From NCBI RefSeq assembly GCF_037975245.1, contig NC_092563.1, positions 1,265,001 to 1,329,000 of the forward strand: a stretch of DNA of 64,000 nucleotides, read 5' to 3'. Positions within the stretch are counted from its first letter, which is position 1. The number at the start of each line of letters is the position of its first letter. The notes below the pieces were generated by a model. It saw only the letters and a program-made list of their open reading frames with translations. It did no database searches and was not told the origin of the DNA. This stretch comes from Apostichopus japonicus (taxonomy: Eukaryota; Echinodermata; Holothuroidea; Aspidochirotida; Stichopodidae). The translations under genes were made by a program, and so were the position numbers. This document shows, one piece after another, positions 37,598 through 50,300 of this stretch.

Positions 37598-38354
37598 CCA
37601 CATAGATAAATGACGTAAGGCAGGAATCACGGTTTGAACGTGATTCCAGAAATCCTGTTATCTAACAAACACAGCGACGACAGAATCAAAGCAGAACATT
37701 TCATTCATTATTAACAAGTAACAGAATTATTGCAAAATCATTTCCGGCGATAAAATCTACTATTTTACTTCACTGTTAATCCTACCAGCAAATTGTCCAC
37801 AGCAATGGCATAAGTTTCTTATATGTTGAAGTTAGAAAGCCTGATGACAGAAGCTAACTGAGACGAAAACAGACAAAGGAAACTAAAAAAAATAAATAAT
37901 AATAATAATAATTAGATATCTGAGGTAAAATTTAAATGAAACACTGATGTATGCCTTCGTCAAACTTACTATATAAAAATAACTCTCCTGTTGTTAGACA
38001 TTTATTTTTTGAATGAATAGTCTTCACAATTTGGCAAAATTTAATTTTGTTTTATGCTCTTTGGGACAAAAAGAGAACACGAATTGGTATTAACAATTCC
38101 TATGACTAGGAATTCTAAAAAAAAATCTTCTAAAACAAACCAAACCAAAACAAAACAAATCGAGAGACTTTTAGAGTTAGAGAAACCGCCACTCACTATC
38201 GAAAGGGCTTTCTGAACTATAGGCAGAAAACACGTGGTAAACGTTTCTTAAAAAAAGAAAAAAGTCAAAGATATAAATAAAAGATGCGGATCTCAGGAGA
38301 TTTTTAAAGTAAGATAAAACCTTCAACCGAACCTGGTCAATAATGAATATGAAG

Positions 38355-38388
38355 ATCAGAGCCTTATATCTCTATATAAGGCTCTGAT
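38355..38388. repeat. perfect 15-bp hairpin
   Basis: ATCAGAGCCTTATAT and its exact complement are separated by CTCT. The hairpin is bracketed by the direct repeat TGAAGATC-like sequence on both sides, as in a small inserted foldback. Confidence 0.6.
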
Positions 38389-40231
38389 GAAGATCGCGAA
38401 ACAGCGCCACCTATTTAACGCCATCTACTGCTGACTGAGAACAATTAATTTATTTAGAGAGGTAAAGTTAGTTTGTTATACAAAAAGGAATAGAAATGAA
38501 ATTGACAATAAAATATTCCTAGAAATGCCTTTTTTTTCGAAAGATGTTGATTTTAATTGATTACGTTTTGTAATGATATTTACATATCACCCTCATTTTA
38601 ATCTGTTTGCCTGTTGTAAATCATCCAACACTTGATTTAAAAATGTTAGCTTTCAGTCTCTGTTATGATGGAGCTTTGTAATTAATCTGTGTTGTTTTGT
38701 TTCAGTGATCAGAGTTCAGAGTGATTTTAGCAATAAACTTATATTTAACAGTTTCATTTTGATAACATATTTTCCATTCGTATTTCTTTTTTTTCTTTTT
38801 TATGCAATTGTGAGAGATTGCCTTTCATTTGCCTTTTTTATTGTTTCAACATTTCAAACCCAACTTGTCTCTATTTATTAAACAAGTAGTTAATCTTAAT
38901 TGTGATCAGTCTGATGTCGATGTCTAAATGAAAAGTTTTATTTTAGTTGAATGGTTGGTTGTCATACGCAATAAATGAAACAATAAATTGATAACATACT
39001 TTAATTTCGCATTTACTATTTTTATTTTACTTGGCGCAAAGTGGCTACCCATACAGTTGTGGAAAACCTACATGTTATCGTCTGTCAATATAGCGTACCA
39101 AAGGCAAGTTGTGAAGCCTCTCTTACGTGTTTGCTTTACTAAAGCCCTTTATGATTATGAACATTTCATTGCACGACACTATTTACTAACTCGATAGGAA
39201 ACCACTTTAAACAGTTATAGCCTCAGTTGCAATTGAGTACCTTCTTCGCGTCCAATGTTGAAAGCACCGTGACAAGCGAGACATCTATATGTGTTTGTAC
39301 AGTAAGAATGTCACGCCATCCGTGATACTAATATATTTATTATTAACAGTTGCTCGTCATTTGGGTAGCTGAGAATGTACTGCTTTCAAGAAGAACGGGA
39401 AAAAACGAAGTAATTGTTGTAATTTTCGGTTTCTTGGTATGAATAATTGTATCAATAAACCTCTGACACTAACGAATTTAGACAACTTACATCTGCTTCA
39501 AGATTTTTGATTATTTTCGTTTCATATTGTCTCCGCTGTGAACTACTTAGTTTGTGTTTGGAATCGTATGCTTACTATCTTCCAAGACTGAATAAGAAGT
39601 TGGCAACTTGTGCATATTGTAGTGGACCATATAGGTGAGTTGACTTAATTTCACTCAAATTGTCTTGATTTCAAGTTAACCTGTGAAGACATTCAAGTTA
39701 AACTTAACAACATGTTTGCAGTTTTCATGAAAGATTGAACACAGAGGCAGTTGTGTTACGGGAATTGATCCCTTTTTTATTTTCTGGGATGGTTCGGGTG
39801 TGGAAGTGGAAGTGGAAGAAAGACACGGGCCGACCATGTGTTTCTCTGATGGAAAAGCCGAATAACCACAAGAAATTCACGAATCCCTTTTCCATAAGAG
39901 AATTGTAATTGTAGTGAGTTGGAAAATCCAGAACAGTGCAAAACTTCCAGCCTCCATTATATGCGGACACCCTAACCGCTAGGCTATGTACGCTGATTGT
40001 ATGTCCAGAGGTTCGAAACCGGTAAGGAAGGTCGTAATTCCACTGTATAGGCGTTTGTCACCTGTATCGAACAATACTAGTTCTGTTTTGGAAGACATAT
40101 TTGCCTTACTCTAGAGATCAAACGTGATGCTAACCAACTGGAAATCATTTGTGATTCCTAAAGCCGGATCTCGAAAGAGATACTTTGAACAGACTCTGTT
40201 AAATGAAATTGAAGAAAACGTCAAAGGCAAA

Positions 40232-40233
<2 letters not shown>

Positions 40234-40288
<55 letters not shown>

Positions 40289-40331
40289 TAATATATATAT
40301 ATATATATCTATATATATATATATATATATA
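40234..40331. repeat. (TA)n microsatellite
   Basis: About 100 bp of TA with minor interruptions, at the place where the left arm has two TA tracts and 2.3 kb of extra DNA. Confidence 0.9.
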
Positions 40332-41094
40332 ATTGAATATATATATGCAATATTTAAAGAATTACATGAGCAGAAGCAAAACTAATCAGTGAAAAACCAA
40401 CATTCCACACAACGAAAACTCAAACAACCGATGAAAAAAAAAATTTCTGTGGAAAGGCTACAGATATTACAGCTGTAAACCTTAAACATAAATGACCTCA
40501 AGTGACTGTAACACTAAGAAAACTAAACAGCTCGGTTGCAAATCAATAACTCTAGTAAACTTCTCATTGTGATCATAAAGCCAACATACTGCCTAGACTT
40601 TTAGCTGTCATCCTGTCTTTGATTTAAGCAGTGAAACTTTCAAAATAACTCATTAATAGATTTATAGAGATGACAGAGAAATTACTACTAAACAACTCTC
40701 TTTTAAGAAAGAAACATAAGTGTAAAACTAAAAAGTATAAGTAAGCAATATCAAACGAAGGGACCAAACTAGTTGTGCAAACTTGAGTTACTTCCTTTAA
40801 CTTAAACCCGAGAGTTACATGGTCATTTACAAGTTCTGGTAGTGTCACTACCAGGAAAGACTGGTCCAGTGTCTTGTACCTGATGTAATATCATTCCAAC
40901 ACAAAACTGAATGTTCAACTAATCCTTATCAATTTTGGTCAACTTTGATCACAAAGGTAACCAACTTAGCTGGAACTTTGTACTAGTCTGCGATGTCAAT
41001 ACCTCTTTTGTAGATAAGGTGCCTCATGTAAATAATAGTTGCCGCTCTGCTTCATACGCTATCAGAAAACACAGCCAAATTCGCAAATATATTT

Positions 41095-41400
41095 GATCAA
41101 TAGCTTTAGCTCGACTGAGACACTTATCCATACTTTCGTATCATCCAGGTTCGACCGTTGTAACGACCTTTTATTTGGTCTTCCTGCTTATCAGATCTCT
41201 AAGATTCCGTGGATTCTATAAACATCGCCGCCAAATTAATAACCCTCACAGATAACAGATCCCAAATTAAGCCTATTCTTTACCAACTTCACTGGCTTCC
41301 TGTTTCTGAAAGAATAATGTACAAACTTCTCACCCTCACTTACAAAGCCATCGGTGGTTTTGCCCCAAACTATAATTTTTAACTAACTCACCTAAGTTAA
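41095..41400 (+). pseudogene. non-LTR retrotransposon ORF2 tail fragment
   Basis: Encodes HTFVSSRFDRCNDLLFGLPA (first frame) and, after a shift, LHWLPVSERIMYKLLTLTYK, the typical C-terminal region of CR1/L2-type ORF2 proteins. It is 5' truncated and absent from the left arm. Confidence 0.75.
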
Positions 41401-41805
41401 TACAAATCCCAACTCGCTAACTCAGATATAACAGTGCTATTCTCCTAAAGCCATCAAAAATTAAAACCAAGAGATACACATTGCAACGAACTTGAACAGC
41501 ACTCAGGTCAGTGAATGACGTCACTGTGATGCTATTTTCTGTAGTACACTGTTCAGTATGGAGCTGTGCGTGCATTTCGTGTCAGCACAACTTTTATTTT
41601 ATTTTAGTTAAATATTCCGGCGTAATGTTCAAGATTAAATACATAATTAATGTCATAGAGTTTCTTGAGAACTTCACCGCATATATCCAAGTTTCTTTTT
41701 TTGCGAAATTTACAACGATTAAGAATAAATAAGAAATGAATGTGTAGCAAGTGGTATGTCAGATCTACACACCAGATCAACACACCATAAAAATTCCACT
41801 TCACG

Positions 41806-41838
41806 ACCGATTTCGTCCTGTTGGGACTCATCATTAAT

Positions 41839-41840
<2 letters not shown>
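41806..41840 (-). ncRNA. degenerate hammerhead-ribozyme-like motif
   Basis: On the minus strand TGATGA-GTCC-CAACA-GGAC-GAAA (41833 to 41811) reproduces the hammerhead core and stem II, in the form found in Penelope-like retroelements and retrozymes. The first core base, normally C, is A here (T at 41834 on the plus strand), and that base is needed for cleavage, so this copy should be inactive. Stems I and III are not resolved. Confidence 0.45.
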
Positions 41841-41985
<145 letters not shown>

Positions 41986-42254
41986 ATATATATTTATATA
42001 TATGTGTGTGAAGCGTCTAGTCTCCGAGTCCCTTCATCGCTCACATCGGCTGATGAGCCAGGCACCACTCATCGCTTCCCTAAAAACAAGCTGCTTCCCT
42101 ACCATCATCCACCAACATTTCTCTCCGACCCGGCCCTCGAAGTTCATATTTACACAATCACAAATTTTCAGATCTCAAACCGTGGAGTTTTATTTGTACC
42201 GGCCAGGGGCTTTGGCCCTTGACCAGCTGAAGCGCCTTACGGCGGAAACAGCTT

Positions 42255-44400
42255 AATTTTTGGTTTCGATGAAATCGTAACCTATGCATTCATGCAGGCG
42301 GAGAGTGTGTGTATGTGTGTATGTATGTATGTATGTATGTATGTGTGTGTGTGTGTGTGTGTGTGACGCCTGGCTTGTAAACACGGTATCTCAAGTAGGG
42401 AAGCTTGGACCAATCTAATATTTGGTGTATATGAGTACTACATTGAGTAGATGTGCCCTATTTTTTGTGTTGCCTGTGAAGGTCACCAAAGGTCAGTTAG
42501 AGGCCAAAAACCAAAATATTAAAACAAGCAATAACTCCCATTGACAGGATCCGACATGGTTGATATTTTGGGACCAGTTGTGAATGGGGTAAGGGATCAT
42601 TTCAAAACATAACGGTCATGTGATCCAAGGTCAACAAAGGTCAATCAGGGGTCAAAAACTAGTATTTTTGCAATAACTTGAGAACCAAATGTCCGTGAAG
42701 ATTGGGAGTTGCGCTAGTGTAATCAGGGAGTCGACCCGCATCTAGGTGACCTTTGACCTCAGGTTGACCTCCGGTGACCTTTATCAGTTTTTTGGGTTAT
42801 TTGAATTTTCGTGGCCATAATCGGATCTCAAAGGTACCTTCCGATCAAAATAGTCCATAGTTGACCCCTGTGCGACCTTCGTGTGCGAAGTTATCAGAGG
42901 TCAATGTTTTTGTTTTTTAATAAGTACAGTTAGGATGGTCGCACAGACTTGTCATGTTGCTTTTTGGAATCAGCGTGTCAAACTACATCTGACTGCGAGG
43001 TCAAAAGGTCAAAGGTCAAATCTTAAAAAATATGCTCATTTTAGGAGATACGGGGCAAAACAAAATAGAACAAAGATAAGTTTAAAAAACTGCTGACATA
43101 TGATAGAGCTTTTTGTGCTGAATATAGGAAACCAACTCCCGCTTCAATCGGACACCCAGTTCTCAAGTTATGAGGGGCCAAAGGTTGGTTTTGATACATT
43201 TCTAGCAATAACATTATGTGTGTACATTGTAAGCCAAACAAATTTTAGGACAGAGTGCACATCATCAAGAGAAACATTTTTGATAAAAACCATCAGGTCA
43301 TCCAAGGTCATTCAAGGTTGATTATGTGCCAAAAACTCCCAACTTATGCTAATTTTTGCAACAACTTCTAGTCACGAAGTCTGACATGGCTGGTAAATTA
43401 GGACAAGTTGTGAATGGAGTAGGGACACATTTTCAAAAATAACCGTGATGTGATCCAAGGTCACCAAAGGTCATTTATGGGTCAAAATGTGTTTTTTTCC
43501 CTCAATAACTTGTGAAACTACCACTGACAGGGTCCGACATGGTTGATATTTTGGGACTAGTTGTGAATGGGGTAAGGGATCATTTCAAAACATAACGGTA
43601 ATATGATCCAAGGTCAACAAAGGTCAATTAGGGGTCAAAAACTAGTATTTTTGCAATAACGTGAGAACCAAATGTCCATCAAGTTTGGGATTTTAGGACA
43701 GAGTGCACATCATCAAGGGGAAAATTTTTGATAAAAACCATTAGGTCATCCAAGGTCATTCAAGGTTGATTATGTGCCAAAAACTCCCAACTTTGCTAAT
43801 TTTTGCAACAACTTCTAGTCACGAAGTCTGACATGGCTGGTATATAAGGACAAGTTGTGAATGAAGTAGGGACACATTTTCCAAAATAACCGTGATGTGA
43901 TCCAAGGTCACCAAAGGTCATTTATGGGTCAAAATGTGTTTTTTTCCCGATAACTTGTGAAACTACCACTGACAGGGTTGAGAGTTACGCTATTGTAATA
44001 CAATGGTCGAACTGCATTTGGGTGACCTTTGACCTCAGGTTGACCTCCAGTGACCTGTAATAGCTTCTTTCAAGTTGATTCTTTGAAGTTTCGTGGGCAT
44101 ATTCCAATCTAACTTGTCCATAAGTGGACTCCTCTGCAACCCAAATGTGCGAAGTTATTAAGAGATTTGGTTTGGTTTTGTAATACTTGGTGTGTGGATT
44201 CATAACATTGAGTACAAGAACCCTATTGCTTTTGATGGAGGTGTGTATAACCACGTACAGTAGACTGACCTGTGTTAGCATGTCATAGTGTTATTGTAAC
44301 AGCTAGTTCTGGTTATACTAACAAGCAGAAGTCTAGTGCATTAAAGTCATCGAAACCTCAATGCATTTTGCATTCTGGTTACAAGACATATCGTATCGTA
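42255..44400. mobile_element. AGGTCA-rich dispersed element, right-arm copy
   Basis: Relative of 30438-31207: starts GGTTTCGATGAAATCG, then a (GT)n/(GTAT)n block (42305-42364), GACGCCTGGCTTGTAAACAC, a long repetitive body, and an end with TCATCGAAACC and GCATTCTGGTTA as in the left copy. The body has dozens of AGGTCA or TGACCT hexamers. A block of about 300 bp at 43243-43543 is repeated nearly exactly at 43690-43980, and the preceding segment (42540-42700) at 43530-43690. No coding capacity. Confidence 0.65.
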
Positions 44401-44689
44401 TCTTCCTTTCACAATTCAAAGTAAATTAAGATTGTCATCAATCAAACGTTAAGACTTCTCGTCTCTTTGTTTTTCATTGAAAAGTACTCAAAGATCGTGA
44501 AGCCTAGGTTTTTATTGGGGTCAAAGGTCATTTTATATCAACATAGAGGTCAAAAGCTACAAACATTTGCAAGTGCAGTCGCTCCCAGAGGGGAATCTTG
44601 TGGATGTATCTCATATTTAGAATGTGGAGTTTCCATATTGAGTAGAGGTTAAAGGTTATTTGAGTTCACCAGAGGTAAAAGTTAGAACA

Positions 44690-45920
44690 CTTTGCAACTA
44701 ACACGACAGGGGCAAATTGTATGTATTTTGGGTTTTAACCCATTACCGTTGTGGAGTTAAATGGCCCTTCCGTGTGTCCATGCGGATCCTTGTTAGCATT
44801 CTCATATCAGATTGGTAAGAGATGCAGCTAATTACGTCATTAAAAACTCACTGAATTAATCCATTCTGAAAATTAAGATAACGTACATGCCTAGTCTGGC
44901 AAACCCTTTACGAAACTGTTCAACCTATGTCATATTACGTAATGATAACCTATGCATTAGCTTGGGCATTGTCAGTGACATATCACCTAAATAATGATTC
45001 CCCTAAATAATGATTCACCTATTTCTATATACATTCAATGTCAGCGGTCGAAATAGTATATTTTTTATACTATTGTGTAGTAAATAATCACACATTCATG
45101 AATATGTACCCTTTTGTCAGAATTTTGGCCCGTTCCCAGAGATCGTGGGAAGGAAAAATTCAGACAATAACATCGCCTCTGTTTATCCCAAACATTAATT
45201 GAACGGATGCGCGGGCATGTGTATTGGCCTTTCCGTTCAAAAATGTATATTTAGCTGTGTTTATTTTGGCCTGCACTACTGTATGACTAACACCATCAGT
45301 TACCGGATATTCTTTTCATATTAAGCTATTTAGTATGCCATTTAGAATGGCAGCTCCCCTGCCCTGGTATAGGCTATCAATATCACTTAGTGTTATTATG
45401 CGATTATCCTTCATTGCATGTGCATGAGATGAATTGCATGACAAGTGCGAGACAATTATGTCCCTATTGCATAACTGGTTCCTTGAATTTGTTGCATGTT
45501 ATAAAGAACTTCACACATATGCACGATATGCAGTAATATTTAAAAAACAAAAACATTTTCGTTAAATTAGATTAGACGAAGAAGTGCCAAATAGTCACCC
45601 GAGGTTACCCGGTCACGTCGATCTGTGGATATACGCATGCGCGATACCTGAATATACAGGGTCATGGCTTTGAAGACACAAAGAGTAAGTAAATAAGTTG
45701 TTTAAATAACAATAAGTTTGCATAGTTAGTACATTTCAAACAACATAAACGTTGAAAGAACTTAAAAATGATCGGAAGGCCATATCTGCAAGAGGTGAAA
45801 AACTGTCCTTGTGTGTATCCGATACATCTACAACTTGTCAAAACTCCACCTTAAGCGACTGTGCCGAATTTCTGAAAAATTGGTTGGTATGTGCCCTATG
45901 ATATGAATTTGTGTCTCGCA
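44690..45920 (+). promoter_or_regulatory. conserved upstream region of copy B
   Basis: Counterpart of 23950-25740. TACGCATGCGCGA (45633-45645) keeps the NRF1-like palindrome beside GGTCACGTCG (45611-45620), and GCGCGGGCATG near 45208 matches the second site. Regulatory function is inferred only from motif and conservation. Confidence 0.25.
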
Positions 45921-46208
45921 GACCCACATAATGAAAGGTCAAATATCAGGGGTCGAAGGTCAAATGAAGGGGAAGGTACCGTTCCTTTTACTCTAGTATG
46001 AATTGTCAGAGATTAAAGTTTGAATGCGGAAGCACAAAGTGTGACTTTTTGCTCTGATATAAGGACAAACGTTGAATTAACATTCAAGGGCCTTCCCAAG
46101 TGAAGATCTATCAAATTGCGTATAGCAACAATGGAGACTGAGGTCAAAATTCAAGGAGCAAAAGGACAGACGCTGCTTCAGTGTTCAGTGCGGAGTTCAT
46201 GAAATGAG

Positions 46209-46858
46209 GTTAATATTAATAATATTAATAAATTACATTTATATAGCGCTTAATACAGCGTTTCAAAGCCCCTTGCAAACTAGGAAAGAGACAAAGGAAA
46301 CCAAGGGAAAAAAAGAAACTAGGAATCAAACAGAAAAGTTGTCTCTTGAAAATACAAAGGGAGGCAGAGTCACGAACGTGAAATGGGAGTTTGTTCCAAA
46401 GAGAAGGCGCAGCGACAGAAAGGGCACGATCGCCAAAACGAGTGCGGGTACGTGGACCAGGAGTTAATTGCAAATGCGCATGATAGCTAGGAAGAGCGAA
46501 GCGTAACTGTAGTTGACCAACACAAAGGAGTAAGGATCGAGGCCAGTGATATATTGAAGGGCAAGCCCGTTGATCGCTTTGTAGGTGTGAAGTAGGATCT
46601 TAAACTGGATGCGCTGAGAGACGGGAAGCCAATGCAATGAACGTAGCACAGGAGTGATGTGATCAAACTTTTTAGCGAGTGAGACTAGTCGCGCAGCAGC
46701 GTTCTGAATTCTCTGAAGGGGAGCTATATGAGAAACTGGCAAATCCACATATATACTGTTGCAGTAATCCATATAGGAGGAAACAAAAGCGTGAACCATC
46801 GTTCAGTTGAGCCTTGATCTAGATACCTCATGAGTTTACCAATTTTGTAAATACCATA
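46209..46858 (-). mobile_element. 3' fragment of a CR1/L2-type non-LTR retrotransposon
   Basis: Minus-strand tail of ORF2: AFVSSYMDYCNSIYVDLP, LQRIQNAAARLVSLAKKFDH, LHWLPVSQRIQFKILLHTYK (46799-46464) and, after a stop, GDRALSVAAPSLWNKLPFHV (to 46225). The 3' end has ATTTATATAGCGCTTAATAC and TTAATA repeats, as common for such elements. The left arm has the unoccupied site (23720-23760), so insertion followed the duplication. Confidence 0.8.
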
Positions 46859-47046
46859 GGTTGTGAATTTTAAAGATATTATTATATGTATAGCCTATCA
46901 TCAATTGTTCATGAAGGGATGTTTGCCTTCCTGAAACCTTGCTTGAGAAACGTCCCAATATAATACTAAAAAGATTGTCCGTCCGTCAATGTGTTATGTA
47001 TGTCATCTTTGTTTTGCCATCTTTTTTGTGTTTACTTATTGCACAG

Positions 47047-47304
47047 GCGTCGACAATCACATTTGGATGTCTAATGCTGACCGTCATATGTTTTGTAAAT
47101 TACACGTTGACAAGGAAAGAAAGCAAACTGCATGTAGCCTATCCAGGTAGCACAATATCAAATGAGCAACTCTTCCGCGTTCATGCCATTCCTCTGTTTA
47201 GAGAAACTAACAGCTCATTGGTTAAAGACGACGATAGCGACACAAAAGGACCACCTCAAAGACAACGGATACCGAAGAGAAGATGGGAACGTCATTTACA
47301 GCAG
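47047..47304 (+). CDS. CHST15: copy B first recognised exon (membrane anchor and stem)
   Basis: Acceptor TTGCACAG, donor TACAGCAG|GTTAGT. Encodes [17 protein letters not shown] and a stem ending [18 protein letters not shown]. About 18 of 86 residues differ from copy A. The upstream ATG that is open in copy A (here 46921) hits a stop after 14 codons. Confidence 0.8.
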
Positions 47305-50300
47305 GTTAGTGTGGTAAATTAAAAAACAACTGATCAACAATCACGTGATGTCGTATTTCTGCTTACTTAATTGAGAACAGTGTAACGGTAAGAGGACCTG
47401 ACGTTTCGATCCTAGCAGGATCTTCTTCAGAGGCTGAATGACAAGTAACAGTAGCAGAAGGGACAAATACAAGCACAGAATACAGACAGGTTAATGAGGA
47501 GGGTGAACACAAAATAGAAAGATGTAAGAGGATTAGTAGAGAAGGGATGGAGAGAAGAAAGAAACCAACAGGGGAAGAGGAGAGATAGGAGATAAACTTG
47601 TAGAGGGACAAAGAGAGGATTAAGGAAAGAGGATAAGAATATACTTTTATATAAAAGTTTATTTTAATTGAGAACCAAATACAAGTATTCACGATAGATC
47701 CAATGTTTAACTAATATTCTGTCCAATCCATGCCATCATTTTATGATCAATGGTTAAATTTCAGGTCCTGGATGGCTTTCCTGTTAACTTTTCATCTGAA
47801 TTTCGAAATCCTTGCTGGTACGAGGGGACAGAGCTTCAGTGTGTGCCATATTTCTACCAGCTCGGCTCCTATAAGTGTGGAACTACAGATCTCTGGGACA
47901 AATTAATTCAACACCCGGATGTACTACCTGTTGCTAAGGAACCACACTGGTGGGCGTGGCGAAGACTTGGGTACACAAATACTCCTATTCACAAAGACCT
48001 TGGTGAGTTATGAAACAAGAAGCAAAAGTTCACATAACAAGGCACAACAGCTCTTGGTCATGCAGGCTTTTACTTTAGTTACCAATTAAAGCATGACAGT
48101 TACAGTCATTTTTTCAAGCGGCGCGTTGTAATTGGGTTGTAACTTTGGAATGTGAACGTATAGTATATAGCGGGAGCAGTACTCACAATTCCGAGACATA
48201 CACGCATCAAGTTTAAAGTCCATCACAGTTCATAACTAACCATTTTGTACGTGTGGCTTTGTGATGTTATCATAAAGCTGCCTATTTCCCAAATGCAGTC
48301 AGCACAACAAATGTTTCTTTGATAGGTACGGGAAATATCACAATTATACACTATTACACAGCATTGACGATGTATGTATGATATTCTGCTCTATGGTATG
48401 ATGGCACCTTTTTATGGACGCCAAAAGGACCACAACAGATGATGATAATATAATTGCATATAATTATATAGTAATTTTAGAAGATAATATACTAAACTGC
48501 ATACGATAATTTACCGATTAAACACGATAATATACAGAAGAAACACGATGATAATAAGAAACTAAACGATTATAATAAGAATCTTCACGATTATAATAAC
48601 AAAGTACATGATCATAATAAGAAACTGTATGTCGGTAATAAGAAATTACACGATTATAATAATGTGTAAAAGTAAGTTGGCCTGACGTTTATAATACGAA
48701 AGTACACGATGGTAATCTAAACTGTTTACGGCAACCAGCGCTTAGTTTTTATATGCGAATGCATATGTATGAGATTTTGGACATTTGTATTATTTATACA
48801 GGGTAACGAATTCCCTCTAACTTGCTGTCAGCACAGTTGTGTACCCATGGTATTCTGGACCGGACCGGATAAGAGCACTTCTGTATCATAAAATCTCATA
48901 CATATGCATATACGTAGATATATGTATGATAGATTGGACATTTGTATTAGTTATACAGGGTATAGCATTCCCTCTAACTTGTTCACAGCACAATTGTGCA
49001 ACCATTCCATTTTGTTCCCGTCGTGGACCGGATGATAAGTACTTTTGTATCGTAATTTGTGATTGGTTATATACGGGTAAACACGTCACACACAAGAACA
49101 ACACTCTACAACAGTGAAATCAACAATCAGCTTACATTTATGTGAGTCGTGAGATCCACCTTATGAATAAAATGCATATGCATGTGCGTAATCATGCGGA
49201 TATGCATTCACTTGTGTTTTATATCGTAATGTGTTTTTAATAGTATCGTGTATTTGATTATTATCATCGTTTATTTTCTTATTATTAACATGGATTTTAC
49301 TATTACCATCATGTTAACTCTTATTAAAGTCCTGTAAACGTAATATATTATGGTGCCTTCTCTGTAAATTATCATTTATGTATTATTATCATAATATCAT
49401 TTATATATTATTATTATTATTTATATATTAGTAGTATTACTATTATCATATAATATGTCATCATCAGTTATAGTCCTTTTTGGCGTTCCATACCTTTCAC
49501 ATCACGAAGTGAGCATAATCGTACGTTCTGATTGCAGTGTTACACATTCGTAAGGAAACAGGCCAAGACGACGATAGTTCTGTACAATGGTACTTAAACT
49601 TATACAAAAATCAATCTGTGGAGCAGATACAGAAGAACCCTAAGCTTATTTTTGGTAAGTTTAATTATGTAATTATCAACTTTGTAACAAAGATAACTAG
49701 GCTACAAAGAAAAGTTAAGATGATACTTTCGACGGCAAACAGGGCGACAAAGAGAAATGTATTCCATCCAAACTGTTGGCTATAGCCAATGATCTTGTCC
49801 TTAATTTGATATATGGTTGATTGAATGCTGAGCCTATTCTGACTGACTAGACCTTCTCTTATCCTAAAATGTGACGCATTTTAATATTTTATACCTTATA
49901 ATAAAAGAACTTCTCTCTGAATACATGATTGAAATATAATTATATCTTTTAATTCTGATTTAAACAGATGAATTCACTAAATAGAACCAAATTTGTGATA
50001 AATCTGTACTCTTTGTTTCGTACAGGTGACGCTTCTATTTCCAACCTCTGGGGTCTTGGAATCTTCAACTGGAAGGAGCATTTCCCCAATCAGACCGATC
50101 CACCAGTCTTTTTGTCAGATTTAATTCATGCAGTCCAGCCAACGGCCAAGATAACCGTTACACTAAGAGACCCTGTGGAAAAGTATTTTCAATATATAAG
50201 TTCTCAGAAAAGAAACAGTTTCGCATTGAAGAATAAAAACTAAATCAAACTGTTGATTCTGATTTGACATTCAACTATGAACAGCTATATAAAAAAAATA

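Larger units (their letters stand above)
34330..38559. other. central spacer between the inverted arms, unassigned
   Basis: No gene or full mobile element is recognised, and I find no match between its two halves. It contains AT-rich stretches (35950-36010) and a (CAGA)n microsatellite. Open frames are all under 115 codons and have no motifs. Confidence 0.5.

Noticed and set aside
39955-40025. tRNA-like sequence (TAGCCTAGCGGTTAGGG on the minus strand and GGTTCGAAACC)
   Set aside because: The A- and B-box-like motifs lie on incompatible strands and spacing, so no tRNA or SINE is called.
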